Of a stretch of DNA of 64,000 bases, positions 25,757 to 36,600 are shown piece after piece. This DNA is from Methanoplanus endosymbiosus. GTDB taxonomy: Archaea; Halobacteriota; Methanomicrobia; Methanomicrobiales; Methanomicrobiaceae. Every line of letters starts with the position of its first letter. Within the stretch, counting starts at the first letter, position 1. Below the pieces are notes generated by a model. That model ran no database searches, was not told the DNA's origin, and saw nothing but the letters and a program-made list of their open reading frames with translations. The translations under genes and the position numbers were made by a program. Location of the stretch: NCBI RefSeq assembly GCF_024662215.1, contig NZ_CP096115.1, positions 806,001 through 870,000 of the forward strand, in the 5' to 3' direction.

Positions 25757-28606
25757 TTATACAGCCTCATTATTGCTGAATATCCGGTTCACCCGATATT
25801 CTACAACATCACAATACCTGCTTTTTGGAAAACTAACTGCAAAACCAACTGTTTTTATAACTGTTTCACCCCTTCCGGAAATGTTACTGCCATCACTGGA
25901 TTTTTCCCTGAGATCAAGAGGGTACAGAAGTAAAAGTCCGTTTTTTTCAGACCTGTTTTCCCTGATAATTATACCTGAAGGATTCGATGGCGGTTTTTTT
26001 CTTCTGCTTTTTTCCTTTGATATTTCATATTCATTAAGTGTTTCCTTCATAATCCGGTCCTGCATTTCCCTGTCAAAATCAAGCCACTCGTCTCTTGGGC
26101 TTACAAGCCTTTTTATCGAAAATTTACCTCCCTCTCCTTCGATACTTCCTGAAAGACTTCTTATTATACAGCTGACATCATACCCGCCAGCATTTACCCT
26201 TTCCCTTTTACCGGAACTACCCCCTGAGAGCAGTATTACAGTCCATTCCCTGAGTTCATCTCTTCTCAGTGCATTCCGGATATAATTTTCAAGAAGATGT
26301 GAATCTGCTTTAAAAGAGTCCTCATGTGTTTCAATATCACTAAAAAGTCCAGCTACAGATTCTCCGGGTACAGCAGTCCATTTATAATATTCCTTTTTCC
26401 CCTCATACTTAGACGGTGTTTCAAGTTTTCTGAGAAATTCTGAATATATTGCGTTATTTTTCTGAATTATGCCTCTGTCATTATGATATACAACAGATTC
26501 ACTTATTGTTCCTGAATAGGAAACTCTGACAGTTTCTCCTGCCCTCATTTTGTTCAGACTTGTAATTATCAGAGTATCCGGATGATTTCTTACACGAAGA
26601 CCATACTCCTGTGGTGTCATTCCACGGTCTGCCATGTGTCTTAGTTCTTCTCTGAGTTCCATATTTGCCAGTGCAATGTGGCTGTACCAGTCTGAAAGCT
26701 CCGGAGTTGTAAATATTCTGCACAGATCCGGATAACCGGGATGAAAACCAAACCATCTGCCCATCTGCATAAGCGTATCATACATCCTTGAAGCACGGAG
26801 AAAATAACTGACAGTGAGACCTTCAAGAGTCAGACCCCTTGAGAGCTTGTCTCCACCGACTACAATTGCACTAAGACCACTTTCCCTGTGGCTGCGGTAT
26901 TCAAGTGCTTCTTTTGAGGAGCCATTCGCAGTTATTACCTGTGTTTTAAATGCATATTTTAGGAGATGTTTTTCAACATCATCCCATCTGCTGACACCGA
27001 CTGCACTATCGTCAATTTCATCAGACTCAGCAATAAAGGCTGAAACCGGAACAAAATTATCTTCCCAGAGCTTTCTGAATTCATCACGAATGTCCAGGCT
27101 GCTTTTTCCTTCTCCGTACTTCAGACGATGACGTATGATTTCAAGTTCCTTCAGAAGCAGTTCAGCAACCTGATTCTGTACATCAACAAATCTTGTTACA
27201 TGAACCAGCATGGAATTATGGGTATTTTTCTGGCCTCTAACCTCACGGGCAGCAGATGCAAGTATAAAATAACGGACTGATTTTTTCAGGGAGGGCGGCA
27301 GTTCATCAATTTTGAGATATTTGTTATGCCTGTCGGGAATATAATCTCCATAGTCACTGATATTTATCACAAGAGGAAGTCCTTCTGTTTTTTCAACATT
27401 TATTTCCGGAGCTGAATTAAGTCCGAATATTTTATCCGGACCGATATAGCCGGAAGATGAAGGGAGAGACACAATAAAACTTCTTGGGAACAGATCCTGA
27501 CCGCAGATTCCCGATTCACTTTCAGGATCTATGAATATATTGGCAAACGGAGTTGCTGTATAACCTATATATGCAGATTTTTCATATTTGGTAAGTATTT
27601 CCCTGATAAGACCGTTAATGCGTGTTATGTCAGAATCAGTATTGACATTCCCAGACCTGTCATATATTGAATTTGTATTAACTGATGCATTGTCGGCCTC
27701 ATCATCTATCATCAGAAACGGGACATTTTCAATGTATTTTCCCTGTTCCGTATCCTTAGCCCAGGCAGTAGATTCAGTCCACCGGAGTATATTCCTTAAT
27801 ACTGAATAATTCTTTTTTACTACAAGCACCAGTGGGATCTGTCCGGGATAAATTCCTGCCTGACCTGCAACTTTCAGGCTGAAATCTCCGTTTTCAACTG
27901 AAGAAGTAAGCGTTGCTGCCTTATGTTCCCTAAAATCATCAAGTTTACCAACACCGGTTTTATGGGCAAAACGCCCTTCAATCAATGATTTATCAGGAGG
28001 TGTGTCAAAACCAAGAACACCCTCATTAACCCTGATCTGGGTCTGACTTCTGAGACTGTTGTGCATGCCGGCAAGAATGATAATCAATTTATAACCGGAA
28101 TCGAGAGCTTTATTAATCAGACCTATGTAATTTGCTGTTTTACCGGACTGGACATCACCAACAACCATTCCACGCCTGTCCCACTGGCCATCCCTTTCAG
28201 GATCCTCTATTTTTCCAAGAATGAGATCAGTTGAATAGTCAAGACTTCTGATAAGACTCTGACTCCAGTTTTTTCCAAGAGAAAGGTACTGAGCATATCG
28301 GTCCCAGAAATCAAATTTAATCTCAGATTTTCTGTTTTCCAGCCAGGGAATGTGATCCTCATTAAAATCAACAGAATTTATGTCTCCTGCAACGGTAGTA
28401 AGCAGGGAATTAATAAGGGAATTCATAAGTAATTCCTTTATTTCTTCTTTATCACCAGAAAATCCGGGATTTACAAAACCCAGAAAGCTCTGAAAATTAG
28501 AATCGATATATTTCCGGATATAATCCTCTGATAGATCCTCATTATCATTAAGTACAATCCAGAACATCTGCTGTATTTTATTCAGCCACTTCTGATCATC
28601 AGTCAA
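25757..28606 (-). CDS. Z1-domain NTPase (superfamily 2-like)
   Basis: A 949-residue protein. Walker A with the Z1 signature is VVGDVQSGKTANYIGLINKA (K156), Walker B is MIDDEADNASVN (301-305), and GDKLSRGLTLEGL and QMGRWFGFHPGYPDLC are the late helicase-like motifs. Z1 NTPases occur in restriction-like operons next to a MORC-type GHKL ATPase and a cytosine methylase, where they are thought to move on or remodel DNA. It starts 12 bases after the GHKL gene stops. The family is certain; the action on DNA is inferred. Confidence 0.92.
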   Translation of the reverse strand: MTDDQKWLNKIQQMFWIVLNDNEDLSEDYIRKYIDSNFQSFLGFVNPGFSGDKEEIKELLMNSLINSLLTTVAGDINSVDFNEDHIPWLENRKSEIKFDFWDRYAQYLSLGKNWSQSLIRSLDYSTDLILGKIEDPERDGQWDRRGMVVGDVQSGKTANYIGLINKALDSGYKLIIILAGMHNSLRSQTQIRVNEGVLGFDTPPDKSLIEGRFAHKTGVGKLDDFREHKAATLTSSVENGDFSLKVAGQAGIYPGQIPLVLVVKKNYSVLRNILRWTESTAWAKDTEQGKYIENVPFLMIDDEADNASVNTNSIYDRSGNVNTDSDITRINGLIREILTKYEKSAYIGYTATPFANIFIDPESESGICGQDLFPRSFIVSLPSSSGYIGPDKIFGLNSAPEINVEKTEGLPLVINISDYGDYIPDRHNKYLKIDELPPSLKKSVRYFILASAAREVRGQKNTHNSMLVHVTRFVDVQNQVAELLLKELEIIRHRLKYGEGKSSLDIRDEFRKLWEDNFVPVSAFIAESDEIDDSAVGVSRWDDVEKHLLKYAFKTQVITANGSSKEALEYRSHRESGLSAIVVGGDKLSRGLTLEGLTVSYFLRASRMYDTLMQMGRWFGFHPGYPDLCRIFTTPELSDWYSHIALANMELREELRHMADRGMTPQEYGLRVRNHPDTLIITSLNKMRAGETVRVSYSGTISESVVYHNDRGIIQKNNAIYSEFLRKLETPSKYEGKKEYYKWTAVPGESVAGLFSDIETHEDSFKADSHLLENYIRNALRRDELREWTVILLSGGSSGKRERVNAGGYDVSCIIRSLSGSIEGEGGKFSIKRLVSPRDEWLDFDREMQDRIMKETLNEYEISKEKSRRKKPPSNPSGIIIRENRSEKNGLLLLYPLDLREKSSDGSNISGRGETVIKTVGFAVSFPKSRYCDVVEYRVNRIFSNNEAV

Positions 28607-28618
28607 TTATAACCCTCC

Positions 28619-30106
28619 TTAATTATCACAAATATCATCAAGAACTTTCTCAATCAACTCGGATTTTCCGGAAAAACCATCCATCAACTTAATTTTTTCA
28701 GATGCTTTAACAGGTTCATCACCGCCGGTTATCAGGACTTCAAAAAGTATTCTTATATTATTTTCAATCTCCTTTTCATCAGAATATTCAAAAGGAGAGG
28801 AGAAAGAATCAGGGTTCCCGCTGTTTGTTAATGCAATAAGCTGAACGGGAACTGTTTCTTCTATAATACTTATCAGGGCTTTAATTTTATCCGGTTCTGA
28901 ACCATTATCCCCACTCAAAAGTTCGCTGACAAGGGGATGATTCCTGTTAATTCTGAAAAAAAAACTACCATGTTTGCTGATCCTTTCCCACATCTGAACA
29001 AAATCAGCTGATGTATTATGCGAAACAACTTTACCTCTGTGCCTGTAAATTTCCGAGGCTCTTGACCGTGCATGTTTTGCAATTCTGTTTAAATCTTCTT
29101 TTATTGCCGGAGGAGGTCTTGCAACAGCCTTTTTAATATCAATCTGCCATTCACTGTCAAGGGTATTCGGAATGTCAATCAGTATTCTTGCAAGTTTATA
29201 GTGCTCTTCTTTCTTAAAACCAAGATTCAGCCAGCTGCCAGGAACAAGGAGCCTTTTGTTCCGGTAAACATAGAAACCCTGCTGGGCATTCCACCCACGC
29301 GGACCGGCAGCACAGGCATGTTCATCTGAATCCATCTTTGAATGATGGGGCAGTATATAAGGATCTATTCTTATTATTTCATCCATAACCGGCCAGTTCT
29401 CATCGGTAATATCCTGAGTAGCGGGATGTTTTGAAAGGAATGGATCCCAGGGTTCAATTTCAGTCCGGTTTACAAAAATGTGTAATCTTCCCGGTCCTTC
29501 CATATAACGGTGAAATGTCATTGACAGGTGTTCACACACTCCATCAATCATTTTATGGAAGTTATCCATGTCACGTCTGGATTCAGTATTCATGCCTTTG
29601 GTAATCCGGTCAGTATTTTCCCATATGATAAGTGTTCCCGAGTTATAATCTGTGAGATCAGGTGACATTTCCGGTCTATAATAACTGTCAGGAATCAGAA
29701 GCTGCCACTTGTTTACACTTACAACATGGTCAAGGTCCCAGCATCTTGCTTCAGTTCTGCCACCCGGAGGTTTTGATACAACAGTAAGTTTTCTGCACTG
29801 TGAAAACGAGGCAGTTTTAAGGCCAAGTCCAAATCTTCCGAGATCGTTTTTATCTCTCAGATCAAGAGGACTAAAACTTCCCGGACGCATGCCATTAATG
29901 AGATCAGTCTTCGTCATCCCCCGGCCGTCGTCAAAAATGGAGATTACAGAATTTTCACCATCCCATGAAAATTCAATATGAATATTTTCAGCCCCGGCAG
30001 ATATACTGTTATCTATAAGATCTGCGACTGATGTTTTTAAATCATAGCCAAAAGCACGCAGTGACTCTATAAGTGCAGAAGGATTTGGTTCTGCAAATTC
30101 CCCCAA
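28619..30106 (-). CDS. GHKL ATPase, MORC/MutL-like
   Basis: A 495-residue ATPase, first gene of the leftward arm. The Bergerat fold is clear: SVADLIDNSISAGA (N33), FDDGRGM (59-64) and LGRFGLGLKTASFSQ (G2 box, 89-103). A S5-like second domain follows (KKAVARPPPAIKEDLNRIAK). MORC-type ATPases clamp DNA on ATP binding, and prokaryotic ones sit in restriction-modification operons with Z1 and C5 methylases, as here. The ATG lies 71 bases from the palindromes of the divergent control region. Confidence 0.9.
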   Translation of the reverse strand: MGEFAEPNPSALIESLRAFGYDLKTSVADLIDNSISAGAENIHIEFSWDGENSVISIFDDGRGMTKTDLINGMRPGSFSPLDLRDKNDLGRFGLGLKTASFSQCRKLTVVSKPPGGRTEARCWDLDHVVSVNKWQLLIPDSYYRPEMSPDLTDYNSGTLIIWENTDRITKGMNTESRRDMDNFHKMIDGVCEHLSMTFHRYMEGPGRLHIFVNRTEIEPWDPFLSKHPATQDITDENWPVMDEIIRIDPYILPHHSKMDSDEHACAAGPRGWNAQQGFYVYRNKRLLVPGSWLNLGFKKEEHYKLARILIDIPNTLDSEWQIDIKKAVARPPPAIKEDLNRIAKHARSRASEIYRHRGKVVSHNTSADFVQMWERISKHGSFFFRINRNHPLVSELLSGDNGSEPDKIKALISIIEETVPVQLIALTNSGNPDSFSSPFEYSDEKEIENNIRILFEVLITGGDEPVKASEKIKLMDGFSGKSELIEKVLDDICDN

Positions 30107-30176
30107 AGTCGCCTGGCCGGATTTAATGGAACATTTAATGTTATGTATCTGTTTCCCCTCCCATTCTATGGATTAA

Positions 30177-30232
30177 TATTTCTGTTTACTATAGAAATAG
30201 TTATCTCCCGGAGATAATATTGTCAATATTAT
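30177..30232. promoter_or_regulatory. Three adjacent palindromes in the divergent control region of the island
   Basis: TATTTCT(N9)AGAAATA at 30177-30199, TTATCTCC-C-GGAGATAA at 30201-30217 and ATAATATTG-T-CAATATTAT at 30214-30232 are all perfect. They follow each other with almost no gap, and the last two overlap by 4 bases. They lie 71-126 bases upstream of the GHKL gene, and 320-375 bases from the divergent helicase gene. They are likely sites for a regulator of the leftward arm; none of the island genes encodes an obvious repressor. Confidence 0.55.
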
Positions 30233-30330
30233 TATTGGGACATATGAAAAATTTCCAGAGCATTTGAGAATTCATTATCTCTGATTTCAGTCACAGAATC
30301 ATACAATCAGCTCTCACTTACCTTTTTAAA

Positions 30331-30443
30331 TAGGAGTTACGCAGTACAAAACTTAACTTAAACTTATGGAAACCAAAAATTATTATTTTGACCAATTGTT
30401 CATCATATTGGGTCATCAAAATGTTTGTTTCGCGCAAGTCCTA
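30331..30443. mobile_element. MITE-like element between the two arms
   Basis: The ends TAGGAGTTACGC and (inverted) TAGGACTTGCGC match with 2 changes in 12 and remain similar for about 24 bases. The unit is 113 bp, has no ORF and is flanked on both sides by TTAAA (30326-30330 and 30444-30448), or by TA if the ends are taken as GGAGTT. The TAGGACTTACGC type of end is known from small transposon-derived elements. No transposase with such ends is in the window. Confidence 0.5.
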
Positions 30444-30551
30444 TTAAAACAGAAATTCATAGAATCCTGTTTCTAAAAATATGATGCAGAATATAACAGA
30501 CAAATCGTAATATTTATTTCATTTTACATATCAGATTCATACAGGGACAAT

Positions 30552-33500
30552 ATGGGGAATATCAATAAAACTCCGTTATTTAAAACCGGAGAAAATGTAA
30601 GATTTACATCGAATGGTAAAATAGGCACCATTAATGACATAATTGAGAAAAAGAATTCATTTGGATACCATGTAACTCTGGAAGGAAAAAAATACACCGT
30701 TCAGGAGAAGCATCTCTCAAAGATGGAGACTGAAGACAGGATATTTGACTCATTCAGTTCCGGAACAAAGGGGAATAAAGAGGACTTTCAGCTTTTTCAG
30801 ACATGGTTCCGCCTAAAAAGACCTGTTGAGGGTAATTTTTACAGTTATCTTGCCAGTAAAACTGTATTTAATCCTTACCAGTTTAAACCTCTGAGCAAAT
30901 TCATTTCTCCCGGTTCTGACAGTCGTCTGTTTATAGCAGATGAAGTTGGTGTCGGAAAAACTATTGAAACAGGAATTATTCTGACTGAACTTCTTGCACG
31001 CGGAAAAATTGACCGGAAATCTCCTGTATTAATTGTATGTCCAAACTCACTGTTACCCAAATGGGAAAAGGAGATGCGTAAGAGATTTAACCTGCATTTC
31101 CATATCCATGATGGAAAATCCCTGAAAAATTTCTTTAAATCTGCAAAAGACGGAAATATTCCCGATGGGATGATCTGGTCACTTGTCAGCCTGTCACTGT
31201 TGCGGACGGAAAAACATTATAGTAATCTAAGGGAACTTCATGAAAACAGGGAAATTCCCCTGTGGTCCCTTGTTGTTGTGGATGAATCGCATCATATGCG
31301 GAATTCCTCAACCTATAGCTATCAGACCGGAAAATATCTGAGTGATCTGACTGAAATGATGGTAATGCTTTCAGCAACACCACTGAACCTAAAGGACGAA
31401 GACCTCTTCAGTCAGATGCATATTCTCAATTCCAGACTGTTCCCCGATTTACAGTCATTTTCAAATATCCTCTCCCCTCTCAAAAATATTAACATATGCA
31501 GACGTCTTCTGCTTCAGGATACAGAAGAATCCAGAGCTGAAGTTTGTGGAATTCTCAGAAACCTGAAAACCGGTGCTACAGGCGAAGCAATATCGGGCCA
31601 TCCCGGAATAAAAAAACTTGAAGAGAGGCTCTCATCGGAAAAACCCCTTTCAGCAGAAGAAACAGCCCATTATGACAGAGTACTTGGGAATTTAAGTCCC
31701 ATTGACAACTCCTTTACCCGTACGCTTAAGAGAGAAGCATTTGAACACAGGGTGACAAGGGAGCCTATTAAAGTTCCTGTAAAGCTTTCACCGGCCGAGA
31801 AAGATTTCCATGATGAAATAATTGAACTTACAAAGGATCTGTATCTTGATAAGGGTGGCGAACCTTCCGCTATTGGATTTGTAACAAACGTTCCACGCAG
31901 AATGGCCGGGAGCTGCCTTCCTGCAATGAAGGAATATCTTGACTGGTGCATAGAAAATAATTCCGTATATGATTTGAAACCTTCGGAAGATGAACCGGAT
32001 GATGACCTGGCTTTTGGTGAAATGGCTATCAGCCAGGATATTAAGGACAGATTTATTCAGCTTCGTAATGATGCCCGGAAAATTTCCGGGCTGGACACAA
32101 AATACGATGAATTTCTGAAATTAATAGGCAAACTCCAGGCTGAAAGTGAGAATCCACAGATTGTAGTCTTCTCATTTTTCGTAAGAACTCTTAAATATCT
32201 TGAAAAAAGGCTGAAAGAGGATGGATACAGAGTCGGTCTGATATACGGCGACACACCAAACTCAGGTGACGGCCAGGCACAGTCAAGATATGAAATTATG
32301 GAGGCATTTGAAAGGGGAGAATTTGAAGTACTCCTTTCAAGTGAGGTTGGCGGAGAAGGTGTTGATTTCCAGTTCTGTCAGTCCATAATAAATTATGACC
32401 TGCCATACAACCCTATGAGAATTGAGCAGAGAATTGGGAGAGTTGACCGTTTCGGACAGAAGGCAGATAAAATATTTGTTGCATGCATGTATATCCATGA
32501 CAGCATTGATGAAAATATTTATGACACCCTTTACGTGAGAATAAACCTTATTCAGGACAGCATAGGAGCACTTGAACCTATTCTCGGCAATACTCTTGCT
32601 GATCTCAACAATGATATAATACAGGGTTCCTTTACCGATAAACAGATCCAGGAAAGAATTCGGACAATGGAAATAGCCGTTGAAAATTCAAGAATCGAGA
32701 TGGAAAAATACGAACAGAACCGTAAGGAACTGCTTGGGGAAGACCATTTCAACAGCATTATACAGAAGCCTTCAATGAGTACTGAGTTTGTGCAGCCTGT
32801 GGATGCACTGTGGCTTACGGACAGATGCCTTTCATCATGGGATGGGTGTGAATTTAAACAGACTGATTCAGATTCCGGAAAAATCAGACTCTCAAAGGCA
32901 GTAATGTCAGAACTTGAGGATTTCAGGAGAAGACCCGGTTCAGAAGGATGTGAAGATGAACTGGGCCGTATATCAGAATCAAAGGGTTTTACAGAGGTCG
33001 TATTCAACGGAATGGCAGCAACACAAAGGATGAATGCTGTTTTTCTGCCACCATGCGGATTCTGGATAAAATTCCTGCTTTATAAGCTTGAAATGAGTGA
33101 AAATATACCATGTTCCTTTTCTCTGTCTCTTGAAAGCAGTGATGCCGGAATCAGTCCGGGAGATTATTCTGTTCTGTTTTATGAAGTTACACTTGAAGGT
33201 TTTTCCAGGGAAATTAACCTGATGGCCGTGCCTGTTGATATTCAGACAATGCAGGTTCCAAAATGCGATTTCAGAAAATTTTCACGCTTACTGAAAGAAT
33301 ATTCTGTGTCCTGTGAGGATTATTACACAGATTTTGATATTGAAGAAGTCAGTGACACAGCAGAAGATGCTCTGGAATCATTTATGGAGGTGGAAATTTC
33401 TGAGATGGAAGCTGAAAACAGCTACAGAATTCAGTCTTATGTTAACTCTGTTGAAAAGTCAGCAGAATCCCAGACTACTGCAGTTGACAGAAAAATACAG

Positions 33501-33683
33501 GAACATTGTGAGAAGAGAATAAGGGATAATCAGGAACCAAACGAGAAGTTTCTCCGCTTAATGCAATACCAGAAGGATAACATAAAAAAAAGAAGTGAAA
33601 ACAGAATTAAACAGCTAAGGGCTAAAGACGGGCTTTTTATGGGGAAAGACCTTGTTGCTGTTTCTGTACTAAAGGTGATCTAA
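30552..33683 (+). CDS. drmD: SNF2-type helicase, DrmD-like
   Basis: A 1043-residue DNA translocase. A small N-terminal beta domain (6-55) precedes the helicase: Walker A IADEVGVGKTIETG (K136), DESH box (244-247), motif III LSATPLN, and motif VI RIEQRIGRVDRFGQ (626-635). The size, DESH box and C-terminal helical region match DrmD of class 1 DISARM and RapA-like SNF2 proteins. It heads the rightward arm. CAGGGA precedes the ATG by 5 bases and a TATA-like ATATTTATTT lies about 35 bases upstream. The DrmD label is by resemblance and context. Confidence 0.78.
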   Translation: MGNINKTPLFKTGENVRFTSNGKIGTINDIIEKKNSFGYHVTLEGKKYTVQEKHLSKMETEDRIFDSFSSGTKGNKEDFQLFQTWFRLKRPVEGNFYSYLASKTVFNPYQFKPLSKFISPGSDSRLFIADEVGVGKTIETGIILTELLARGKIDRKSPVLIVCPNSLLPKWEKEMRKRFNLHFHIHDGKSLKNFFKSAKDGNIPDGMIWSLVSLSLLRTEKHYSNLRELHENREIPLWSLVVVDESHHMRNSSTYSYQTGKYLSDLTEMMVMLSATPLNLKDEDLFSQMHILNSRLFPDLQSFSNILSPLKNINICRRLLLQDTEESRAEVCGILRNLKTGATGEAISGHPGIKKLEERLSSEKPLSAEETAHYDRVLGNLSPIDNSFTRTLKREAFEHRVTREPIKVPVKLSPAEKDFHDEIIELTKDLYLDKGGEPSAIGFVTNVPRRMAGSCLPAMKEYLDWCIENNSVYDLKPSEDEPDDDLAFGEMAISQDIKDRFIQLRNDARKISGLDTKYDEFLKLIGKLQAESENPQIVVFSFFVRTLKYLEKRLKEDGYRVGLIYGDTPNSGDGQAQSRYEIMEAFERGEFEVLLSSEVGGEGVDFQFCQSIINYDLPYNPMRIEQRIGRVDRFGQKADKIFVACMYIHDSIDENIYDTLYVRINLIQDSIGALEPILGNTLADLNNDIIQGSFTDKQIQERIRTMEIAVENSRIEMEKYEQNRKELLGEDHFNSIIQKPSMSTEFVQPVDALWLTDRCLSSWDGCEFKQTDSDSGKIRLSKAVMSELEDFRRRPGSEGCEDELGRISESKGFTEVVFNGMAATQRMNAVFLPPCGFWIKFLLYKLEMSENIPCSFSLSLESSDAGISPGDYSVLFYEVTLEGFSREINLMAVPVDIQTMQVPKCDFRKFSRLLKEYSVSCEDYYTDFDIEEVSDTAEDALESFMEVEISEMEAENSYRIQSYVNSVEKSAESQTTAVDRKIQEHCEKRIRDNQEPNEKFLRLMQYQKDNIKKRSENRIKQLRAKDGLFMGKDLVAVSVLKVI

Positions 33684-33699
33684 AGGAGGTGTTCTGAAG

Positions 33700-36600
33700 A
33701 TGTCGGTAAATATTGAAAATGAAAGAACACAAAAGCTTGACAGGATAAAAAGATTCCCACCGGAGGAATCAATACACGAACTTCACTCTTTAAGGAAAGA
33801 CTATGACTGGGCAATTCCAGGTTACAGAAACAGTCTGAATATATTAAGTGATACAGCATATCAGGACAGGAAGCATTTTATTCTTGAACTAATTCAGAAT
33901 GCTGATGATGCAGATTACTCAGAAAGAAATCCGGCAATCAGATTTGTAATAGATAATTCCGGAATAAAAATTAATTATAATGAAGATGGTTTCTCCGTTG
34001 ACGATGTAATAGCTATTACAGATACAGGCGAATCCACAAAAATAAAAAAAGACCGTTCATCCCATACTTTTATTGGCGAAAAGGGAATTGGCTTTAAATC
34101 TGTTTTTGCCCTTGCGTCTTCAGTTGAGATCAGGAGTCACCCCTGGTATTTCAGACTTAATAAGGATGAATGTGTTATTCCCTATCCTGTTGAAAACAAA
34201 AAAACTGAACAGACTGAAGGTACTGAATTAAAAATAACTTTTGTAGACCCGGATAAAGTAAATCCGGTTGCTGATGAAATTCTGAAAATTGCAACAGGAC
34301 AGATGGAGTCCATGCTGTTCCTGAATCAGTTGTCCTCCATGACTGTTGAGGACAGAAGAAAAGAACCTCCGGTCTTTAAAGAACTTAATATTCAGCCTGA
34401 AAACAGAAACGGGGAATATCTGGAGATAACCTCAGCCGGAAATCAACATAAAAGAAAGTACTACCTTTATCGTAAGGATCAGGACTTCCCAGGAGATCTT
34501 GTGAAACAAAGATGGGAAAAATTTGATTTCGGAGGGAGTTCATTAAAAAGGCGTGTTTCAGTAGCCTTTCCGGTTGTTGATTCAGCAGAAACCCTGCCTG
34601 AAGGAAGGTTATACTGTTATCTCCCGACTCTTGTAACACTCCCTTCCCCTATGTTCCTTCAGGTTGACGGTGCCACTACAGCTGACCGTGAAAAGCTCCA
34701 CGATCCTGAGAACAATGAATGGAACAGATACATGCTGTCTGCCCTTCCGGGAATAATTGCAGACGCAGTTATTTCACTTAAGAAAGTTCCTGCAGCAGCT
34801 GACAGGCTGCCAGATTATATCCCGTCAGACAGCGGGGATCAGCAGCTTTCACCTCAGTTTGATAAGGTTATAGAGCTGCTTAAGAATAAAAAATGGGTTA
34901 AAACCATGTCATCCGGAAAGGATGAGTGGGTTTTACCTGAGGATGCAGTTATCCCTTCAGAATTCCTGAGAACACTAATAAAGACTGAACCTCTGTTCAG
35001 ATCAAGGGCAGAAAAATATCTTGGGAAAAGATTTGTAAATACTGAATGGATAGTTAAAAAAGAGTGGAAATCCAAACTAAAATCTTACGGTGTTCCTGAA
35101 CTGGATGATATGAAATTTATAGAAATTATCCACGAGGGTGTAATTCCCAAAGAATGGATGAAAAGTTCAGAGAATCTGATTTCACTTTATTCAGAAATCA
35201 GAACTGTATTATCTAAAAATAAACCAAATGATTACCATCACGGAATAAAATATGAAAATTTATGTGATTCTCTGCTCAGATCTCCAATATTTCCGCTTCC
35301 CGAAAGAGGATTTTTCCCTCTAAAATCTCCAGAAAAGGAAAATAAGATATTCTGGATAAAATCCCGGTCCTCAAGAAAAACTGGTCTTGAAGACGGTGTA
35401 GATTATACAATAGTCAGTACCGAATACACTTATGAACCAAGAATCAGAACTGACAGGAAATATACTATAAATGATGAAGCGGAATTAAAATTAAAAATAG
35501 AGAGAAACAGGAAACTAAGAGAACTATTAAAGGAACTCAATGTTCAGGAACTGGATGATGAAAATATATTAAAGGAACTTCAGATTCCATATCTTATTGA
35601 AAATACATTTTCCAAGGATAATGGTAAAACAAAATATAGCATCCTCTATGCAGTTTTTGAAAAATACAGGAACAGAATAAATAAGGACGGCTCTGAAACT
35701 GACAAATTCAACGAAAACCTTTCCAGATTAGGAGAAGCTGAATTTATATCTGAAAAAGGGAATATTTTTAAAATAAAGGATTTATTATTACCGGAAATAC
35801 TTAAACTGTCCTCCGAAGATCATATTTACGACAATTTTTTTGATAATCTGAAAATTCCAGGCAATTATTTTCCAGCATCAAAAAAACCCAGAAGAAAGTC
35901 AGATCGAAGAGCAGATTCAGAGAAAATAAAAAAACTAAAAGAAAACTTCCGTGAATTTCTGATATTGACCGGAATTCGTCACCTGCCCACAATATATACT
36001 ATAAAAGAAGAATATGAGAATGTAAATGATTTCAGAGAGAAACAACCGAAAATATTTGATGTCTGGGATAGGAAAATCAATTCTAATTATACCTATTATA
36101 ACCCAGTAACTACTTATCGGCTTGAACTTGACTCTTATACAAAAAAAATAATAAATAATTGGTCAGATGAAATCTGCTATGTTTCAAAACATATCTATAA
36201 TCAATGGTGTTCTGAGAAAGAAGGAATTAAAAATCCATTTTCTTGGAGAAAGATAAAATTTGGAGATTTTTGTACAGAATATTTTAGAAGAACCGATCAA
36301 AATAAAATATTTAGAGATCCACACTGGTGTGGACTGGAAAGATCACTTATTCCTGTTCAGGACGTTAATGATGAAACGGTTCCTTCAGGAAACTGTATAA
36401 AGGTAAAAGAATCAGATTTGAAGAAATTAAAGAAAGTAGGGAATTATTTCCACATATGTGCCGAATCAGATTGTGTAAACCCGGATGAAAATGGCAAATA
36501 TCACCACGAATATCTGGAATCACTTGAAGTTAAATACCCGGATGTAAATCTGATAAACAGAAAACTAAATGATTCAAAAGCTGATTCTGAATTATATGAA

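Noticed and set aside
25740-26285. 181-codon plus-strand ORF over the Z1 gene
   Set aside because: Ser/Leu/Pro-rich shadow of the Z1 reading frame.
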